Shown here one piece after another: positions 5,573-8,206 of a DNA stretch of 8,206 nucleotides. Numbering within the stretch: the first letter of the stretch is position 1; every line of letters begins with the position of its first letter. The notes beneath the pieces are model-generated. The model was not told where the DNA came from. It ran no database searches and saw nothing but the letters and a program-made list of their open reading frames with translations. Source of the stretch: an uncultured Eubacteriales bacterium. Lineage in GTDB: Bacteria; Bacillota; Clostridia; Christensenellales; Borkfalkiaceae. The position numbers and the translations under genes are program-made. The stretch is taken from assembly GCA_902797515.1 (NCBI GenBank), contig CADBSX010000158.1, positions 1 through 8,206 on the forward strand. Direction: 5' to 3'.

Positions 5573-5668
5573 TATTTATGCTCTCCGTATAAATTTTCGC
5601 CGTTACGTTGTAGCAAGTGTGGCATACCGTGCGCAAAAGTAAACGCAAGTAAATTTTTCTATATACAT

Positions 5669-5674
5669 TATAAT
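5669..5674 (+). promoter_or_regulatory. Isolated TATAAT in repeat copy A
   Basis: A perfect -10 hexamer lies in a conserved AT stretch of the element, 11 bases... before the central hairpin arm begins at 5680 in fact only five bases separate them. At a 17-base spacer the -35 position reads CAAGTA, not a sigma-A -35, and there is no TG extension. If used, the transcript would begin at or inside the central hairpin. Use as a double-stranded promoter is uncertain. Confidence 0.35.
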
Positions 5675-5679
5675 ATATG

Positions 5680-5708
5680 TCCTTTGAGTTTTCTCTCAAA
5701 GGATTTTT
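5680..5708 (+). promoter_or_regulatory. Central hairpin with T-run in copy A
   Basis: A perfect 9-bp stem (5680-5688 with 5695-5703), loop TTTTCT, then TTTTT. It has the form of a weak intrinsic terminator, but lies upstream of the gene it leads. It could be an attenuator, a 5'-end stabilising hairpin, or simply the tip of the foldback. It is conserved in copy B at 7314-7343. Confidence 0.5.
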
Positions 5709-5795
5709 CTTATGAAAATTTTTCTTGTCCCCGTTGACTTTTGCAAAATTACTTTTACCCCTTATTCCCACTACCGCGGTATGCCTTTTTGCTCC

Positions 5796-5828
5796 TGCCG
5801 TAAGGCAAATAAAAATTTATACGGAGGT
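5796..5828 (+). promoter_or_regulatory. GTAA-tetraloop hairpin and Shine-Dalgarno at right end of copy A
   Basis: TGCC-GTAA-GGCA (5796-5807) forms a small hairpin with a GNRA tetraloop, followed by an AT-rich stretch and the ribosome site GGAGG (5823-5827). CCGTA in the hairpin (5798-5802) could instead pair with TACGG (5820-5824), hiding the ribosome site, as could the far left arm 5583-5597. Identical bases occur at 7430-7462. A translational switch is inference. Confidence 0.45.
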
Positions 5829-5836
5829 ATTCCAAA

Positions 5837-6130
5837 ATGAAACAATTTAACAACACCCCAGACTATTTTCAATGGATTGTAGTCAAAAAGTCCATAAATA
5901 TGGACGTTGCAAACAAGGCTCACCCGCTTTGTTTTGTCAACACACCCGACAGAGACGCTCAGGCAAGTTTGAGTTACCATCTCGGTAAAACGGGTATGAT
6001 GGCTTACAACTCGGATTATTACAAAGATATTTTCGCAAAGAAATATAATTTGTCCGAACTCGAAGTTTTGAGCGTTGACGAATTTATTTCCAAATATCCG
6101 AGCGGCATAAAAGCCGAGGAGGATAAATAA
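5837..6130 (+). CDS. Unrecognised small protein, 97 aa, first gene of accessory operon 1
   Basis: I do not recognise this protein. It is soluble, roughly neutral, and has no signal peptide or membrane span. The N-terminal half (QWIVVKKSINMDVANKAHPLCFVNTPDRDAQ, in two parts about 12-42) looks like strands and turns; residues 60-88 (DIFAKKY, LSELEVLSVDEFISKYP) look helical. The ATG is fixed by GGAGG at 5823-5827, nine bases upstream, supplied by repeat copy A. The last codons hold the GAGGAGG site for the next gene. Its place in a leader-driven block beside ardA makes an anti-defence or conjugation-linked role possible, but nothing in the sequence proves it. Confidence 0.8.
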   Translation: MKQFNNTPDYFQWIVVKKSINMDVANKAHPLCFVNTPDRDAQASLSYHLGKTGMMAYNSDYYKDIFAKKYNLSELEVLSVDEFISKYPSGIKAEEDK

Positions 6131-6131
6131 T

Positions 6132-6668
6132 ATGGGTTGGACTTATTACACGGCAAGCGCATACAAAAACGGCAAGATAGACAGGCTTGCCGAATGCAGA
6201 TATGAGTTCGGCAAAAGCCCCGAATGGGGAATTATTCTTAAAGACGCTCTGGTCGGAACGACATACTATGCGGCTATAAAACTTACAAAAACGGAAAAGG
6301 TATTTGCTCTCGTCGCTCTTACCGCTACGGATAAACGGGACTTCGGATATAAAGATATGGATGAAACTATGCACCCGTTTTATTACGATTGTCCTATCGG
6401 TATTCTTAAACTGTTATCTCCCACGGATAACGAAAGCGCAAAGACTTGGAGAGAAAAATGTTACGAACGGCACGAGATCAAAAAGAAACTAAATAAGGCA
6501 AAGAAAATACAAATAACTCTCCCCGACAACTTCAACGGTTATTATTACGCCCCGGGCGAAACAGTAAAACTCGAAAGATACAAACGCGGGCGTTGGGTAG
6601 ATCGGAACAAACGCGTCGCTTTTAAGCAAAACGACGTAATTTATTACGGATTTATAATTTTAGAATAA
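6132..6668 (+). CDS. Mobile-element protein, 178 aa, resembles DUF6927
   Basis: The sequence resembles a family of plasmid, phage and ICE proteins that I associate with DUF6927; the number is from memory. Recognisable family-like stretches are MGWTYY at the start, KNGKIDRLAECR (12-23), VGTTYYAAI (41-49), FGYKDMDETMHP (71-82), CPIGILKLLSPTDN (87-100) and WREKC (106-110). The C-terminal part (about 110-178) is basic, with KKKLNKAKK and RYKRGRWVDRNKR, then short strands ending YYGFIILE, perhaps a small SH3-like barrel. Function is not known to me. The start has GAGGAGG at 6116-6122, nine bases upstream inside the previous gene, one base after whose stop it begins, so the two are coupled. Confidence 0.85.
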   Translation: MGWTYYTASAYKNGKIDRLAECRYEFGKSPEWGIILKDALVGTTYYAAIKLTKTEKVFALVALTATDKRDFGYKDMDETMHPFYYDCPIGILKLLSPTDNESAKTWREKCYERHEIKKKLNKAKKIQITLPDNFNGYYYAPGETVKLERYKRGRWVDRNKRVAFKQNDVIYYGFIILE

Positions 6669-6679
6669 GAGGTGTATTT

Positions 6680-7153
6680 ATGAAAAACGAAACTTATGAT
6701 TACTGTTACAACGGCTCTATACGGGAAAAAGTCGCAACTTTTATTGACGGCTCTCCTTTGCTCACTCATTTAAAAAGTGAGAAATATTACGAACTCGAAG
6801 ATTCCATCGTAAATCTAATTCAGGATATAATCGGCGAGATAAAACACAGGACGGTATATCTCGTTCAATTCGATTGGTCTACGGACGACGCGGACGGGGT
6901 AGAAACTTTTTTATTCAACGATTACGACGCTGCATACCAAAAATTCAAAGACCTCGTTATGGAAGAATGCAATTCCGAAACGTCTTGGGTTGGCGACCGA
7001 GCGTTAGACGAAAACAAAGAACCGAACGAAGGCTATCTTTTAGATTACGACGACAACAATTCGGGCGAATCGGAAGTTTATTTCCACGTCACGGAAGAAA
7101 GGAATTACAATTACCACTCTTTCATTGACCTGATTAAAAAAGAAATAATATAG
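6680..7153 (+). CDS. Unrecognised very acidic protein, 157 aa
   Basis: I do not recognise this protein. It is strikingly acidic: about 35 Asp/Glu against about 14 Lys/Arg, with clusters such as WSTDDADGVE (66-75) and LLDYDDNNSGESE (119-131). Such charge is typical of DNA-mimic proteins, including ArdA encoded downstream, though acidity alone proves nothing. The N-terminal 55 residues look helical (SIVNLIQDIIGEIK), followed by a strand TVYLVQFDW, a helix YDAAYQKFKDLVMEE and a C-terminal helix SFIDLIKKEII. The ATG follows AGAGGTG (6668-6674) that overlaps the end of the preceding gene. It is the last gene of operon 1, with a terminator 30 bases after its stop. Confidence 0.82.
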   Translation: MKNETYDYCYNGSIREKVATFIDGSPLLTHLKSEKYYELEDSIVNLIQDIIGEIKHRTVYLVQFDWSTDDADGVETFLFNDYDAAYQKFKDLVMEECNSETSWVGDRALDENKEPNEGYLLDYDDNNSGESEVYFHVTEERNYNYHSFIDLIKKEII

Positions 7154-7183
7154 CGATACAAAAACTAAACTCTTAACGAAGGC

Positions 7184-7216
7184 AACGGGCATTTTGAAAA
7201 TGCCCGTTATTTTTTT
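7184..7216 (+). terminator. Intrinsic terminator of accessory operon 1
   Basis: AACGGGCATT (7184-7193) pairs with AATGCCCGTT (7199-7208) around TTGAA, followed by AT and a run of T ending at 7216. It ends operon 1 and abuts repeat copy B. Bases 7154-7183 before it hold nothing I recognise. Confidence 0.9.
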
Positions 7217-7302
7217 GCCCCCGTATAAATTTTTGCCTTACGTTGTCGCTATCTTGGCATACCTCTCGCAAAAGTAAACGCAAGAAAATTTTCTATATAC
7301 AT

Positions 7303-7308
7303 TATAAT
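7303..7308 (+). promoter_or_regulatory. Isolated TATAAT in repeat copy B
   Basis: Counterpart of 5669-5674 in copy A. The hexamer is conserved but the -35 position at a 17-base spacer reads GCAAGA, so it is not a standard sigma-A promoter. The other nearby signal, TTGACT at 7368-7373, conversely lacks a -10 at the right distance. Confidence 0.35.
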
Positions 7309-7429
7309 ATATCTCCTTTGAGTTTTCTCTCAAAGGATTTTTTCGACGAAAATTTTTCTTGTTCCCGTTGACTTTTGCAAAATTACTTTTACCCTTTATT
7401 CCCCCTACCGCGGTATGCCTTTTTGCTCC

Positions 7430-7462
7430 TGCCGTAAGGCAAATAAAAATTTATACGGAGGT
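7430..7462 (+). promoter_or_regulatory. GTAA-tetraloop hairpin and Shine-Dalgarno at right end of copy B
   Basis: Identical in sequence to 5796-5828: TGCC-GTAA-GGCA (7430-7441), then GGAGG (7457-7461) six bases before the ATG at 7468. The ribosome site belongs to the repeat rather than to the gene, so whatever controls it would control both operons alike. Confidence 0.45.
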
Positions 7463-7467
7463 TTCTT

Positions 7468-7704
7468 ATGGAAATCAATTACAAGACAACTGAAGATAAT
7501 TGCGGTAACGTAATTATCTCCCTTTCAAACAGTGATGAACTGTTGGAAGTTGCAAACACGTTAGAGTTTATTTCTAAACTACTATGTAATCACATTAGTT
7601 ACGATTTAGACTTTGACAGCAATGAGATCACGGTATTCGTAAACGATTACTATGAATTTCTCACTTTAAGAGGAAAACTCTTGGATCACTGCGCTATCGC
7701 ATAA
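7468..7704 (+). CDS. Unrecognised small acidic protein, 78 aa, upstream of ardA
   Basis: I do not recognise this protein. It has 14 acidic and 4 basic residues and no signal peptide or membrane span. The pattern is strand (NVIISLS), helix (DELLEVANTLEFISKLLC), strand (SYDLDFD), strand (EITVFVN) and helix (YYEFLTLRGKLLDHC), a compact alpha/beta fold. The start is set by GGAGG at 7457-7461 in repeat copy B. Its stop codon overlaps the AAGGAG of ardA, so the two genes are tightly coupled. By position it could be an ArdA partner or a separate small DNA-mimic inhibitor; both are inference. Confidence 0.8.
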   Translation: MEINYKTTEDNCGNVIISLSNSDELLEVANTLEFISKLLCNHISYDLDFDSNEITVFVNDYYEFLTLRGKLLDHCAIA

Positions 7705-7715
7705 GGAGAACTACT

Positions 7716-8206
7716 ATGGACAACACTGTAAAAATCGTTATAGGCTCTTGGGGTTCGTATAACGAATGTAACGAAAGAGCCTTGGGTTCAAAGTGGCTTG
7801 ACCTTTCGGATTATCTCGATTGGGAACAAATTACCGAAGAACTCAAAGCCGAAGGATTTATCCTTGACGGCATCGACGAAGAACTCTTTATACAAGACGT
7901 TGAAGGGTTACCGTCAGGCTGCAAAAATTGGGATTATACAAATCCGCAGACCTTATTTGAAACATTGCTCGAATCGGGAGTTTTGCACGACGCTTACAAA
8001 TACGGGGTTTTGCTTGCGTATCTTGAAGTGCGTTCTTATGAAGATTTCGAGCGTCTCGTATCTACTCGCGGCGTTCGCGGGGACGATAATATAAGCGTAT
8101 ATAAAGGCTACGATTGGAAAGATTACGGCAAGTTAATGTTCGACGAATGCGGCTATGGCGAATGCATCCCCGAACACTTACAGGATTATTTCGACTTCGA
8201 GGCTTA
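7716..8206 (+). CDS. ardA: ArdA-like antirestriction protein, C-terminus cut by window edge
   Basis: Reading is open from ATG 7716 to the right edge, 163 full codons. Features of the ArdA family are SKWLDLSDY (25-33), LFIQDVEGLP (57-66), the helical middle around LFETLLESGVLHDAYKYGVLLAYLE, and the diagnostic end IPEHLQDYFDFEAY (151-164), which in relatives is followed by roughly GRDL and a short tail, so only a few residues are missing. ArdA is an elongated acidic DNA mimic that occupies type I restriction-modification enzymes and protects incoming conjugative DNA. The protein is rich in Asp and Glu as expected. AAGGAG (7703-7708) lies seven bases upstream. It is the second gene of the operon led by repeat copy B. 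Confidence 0.85.
   Translation, partial: MDNTVKIVIGSWGSYNECNERALGSKWLDLSDYLDWEQITEELKAEGFILDGIDEELFIQDVEGLPSGCKNWDYTNPQTLFETLLESGVLHDAYKYGVLLAYLEVRSYEDFERLVSTRGVRGDDNISVYKGYDWKDYGKLMFDECGYGECIPEHLQDYFDFEA

Larger units (their letters stand above)
5583..5828 (+). repeat. Foldback leader element, copy A (imperfect palindrome)
   Basis: The element folds back on itself through nested paired blocks: 5583-5597 with 5812-5826 (15 of 15); GCCgTTACG 5599-5607 with 5799-5806; GGCATACC 5621-5628 with 5778-5785; 5633-5645 with 5732-5744 (12 of 13); 5646-5659 with 5714-5727 (12 of 14); and the central hairpin 5680-5688 with 5695-5703. A second copy in the same orientation lies at 7219-7462, and 5771-5828 is identical to 7405-7462. 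The right end is the GGAGG of the 97-aa gene; similarity to copy B stops right after it. No long ORF or target-site duplication is convincing. It may be a promoter/leader module active as RNA or as single-stranded DNA, or a MITE-like element. Confidence 0.9.
7219..7462 (+). repeat. Foldback leader element, copy B (imperfect palindrome)
   Basis: This is the second, same-orientation copy of the element at 5583-5828. Its paired blocks are 7221-7234 with 7445-7458 (14 of 14), GCCTTACG 7235-7242 with 7433-7440 (8 of 8, without the bulge of copy A), 7256-7263 with 7412-7419 (8 of 8), 7268-7280 with 7366-7378 (12 of 13), 7281-7293 with 7348-7361 (one-base gap), and the central hairpin 7314-7322 with 7329-7337. 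The left loop segments between blocks differ freely from copy A, whereas the paired blocks and the right half are conserved. It ends at the GGAGG of the 78-aa gene, and similarity to copy A stops there. Confidence 0.9.

Noticed and set aside
5431..5625. Minus-strand 64-residue frame ending LEGLEPATH
   Set aside because: It is read antisense through the last tRNA, its terminator and the repeat. The LEGLEPATH tail is a well-known artefact of translating tRNA T arms backwards.
5547..5771. Minus-strand 74-residue frame covering most of repeat copy A
   Set aside because: Differences from copy B include indels that break the frame, and there is no ribosome site; it follows the palindrome, not a coding pattern.
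5583..5828. Insertion of a MITE transposon
   Set aside because: Terminal inverted repeats are present, but I find no target-site duplication at either copy and both copies stop precisely at a ribosome site, which random insertion would not explain. Not fully excluded.
5583..7462. Integron attC sites and gene cassettes
   Set aside because: The arrangement is suggestive, but the palindromes are longer than usual attC sites, lack the GTTRRRY/RYYYAAC core sites, lie before rather than after the genes, and each unit holds several genes with its own ribosome site.
7798..8094. Plus-strand 98-residue frame inside ardA
   Set aside because: It is out of frame with ardA, which is open from 7716 to the edge and shows family motifs.
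1..8206. CRISPR array
   Set aside because: No short, regularly spaced repeats; the only substantial direct repeat is the pair of foldback leaders.

Overview
The window looks like chromosome from an uncultured member of the Clostridia (Firmicutes). The support is a DUF4364 regulator next to an HPr-like protein, a bacterial type A RNase P RNA with a large insertion, the Firmicute-style order rdgB then yfcE-like phosphodiesterase, encoded CCA on all tRNAs, and sigma-A promoters with 17-base spacers, mostly with an extended -10. I cannot name a genus. Two parts are visible: a housekeeping block (about 1-5516) and an accessory block (about 5517-8206) that begins directly after a tRNA array.

Housekeeping block. 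A minus-strand transcript carries an HPr-like protein without the phosphorylatable histidine, a DUF4364 protein and the first codons of a possible tsaE. It diverges at 833-1018 from a plus-strand pair: an unrecognised helical 247-residue protein and an overlapping Nudix ADP-ribose pyrophosphatase. Next come rnpB with its own promoter and a 17-bp-stem terminator, then manA, rdgB and a YfcE/MJ0936-type phosphodiesterase as one tight operon. The manA promoter places the start of transcription at the ATG, so that mRNA appears leaderless. A consensus promoter then drives six tRNA genes (Gly-TCC, Arg-TCT, His-GTG, Gln-TTG, Lys-TTT, Lys-CTT), closed by a terminator.

Accessory block. Two short operons run in the same direction. 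The first has three unrecognised or poorly characterised genes (97, 178 and 157 aa). The second has a 78-aa acidic protein followed by a nearly complete ardA, the DNA-mimic antirestriction gene of conjugative elements, which runs off the right edge. Each operon is preceded by a copy of the same roughly 245-bp element. Each element is an imperfect palindrome along its whole length: five paired blocks in nested order around a central hairpin. Each ends exactly at the Shine-Dalgarno sequence of the gene it precedes, and the last 58 bases of the two copies are identical.

This is the most interesting thing here. Large foldback leaders in front of ardA-type genes recall the single-stranded-DNA promoters (Frpo/ssi type) of conjugative leading regions, which switch on anti-defence genes while the DNA is still single-stranded. 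The neighbouring small, acidic, unrecognised proteins are therefore candidate anti-defence proteins. The repeats, the palindromy and the ArdA similarity are read from the sequence; the single-strand promoter role and the functions of the small proteins are inference.
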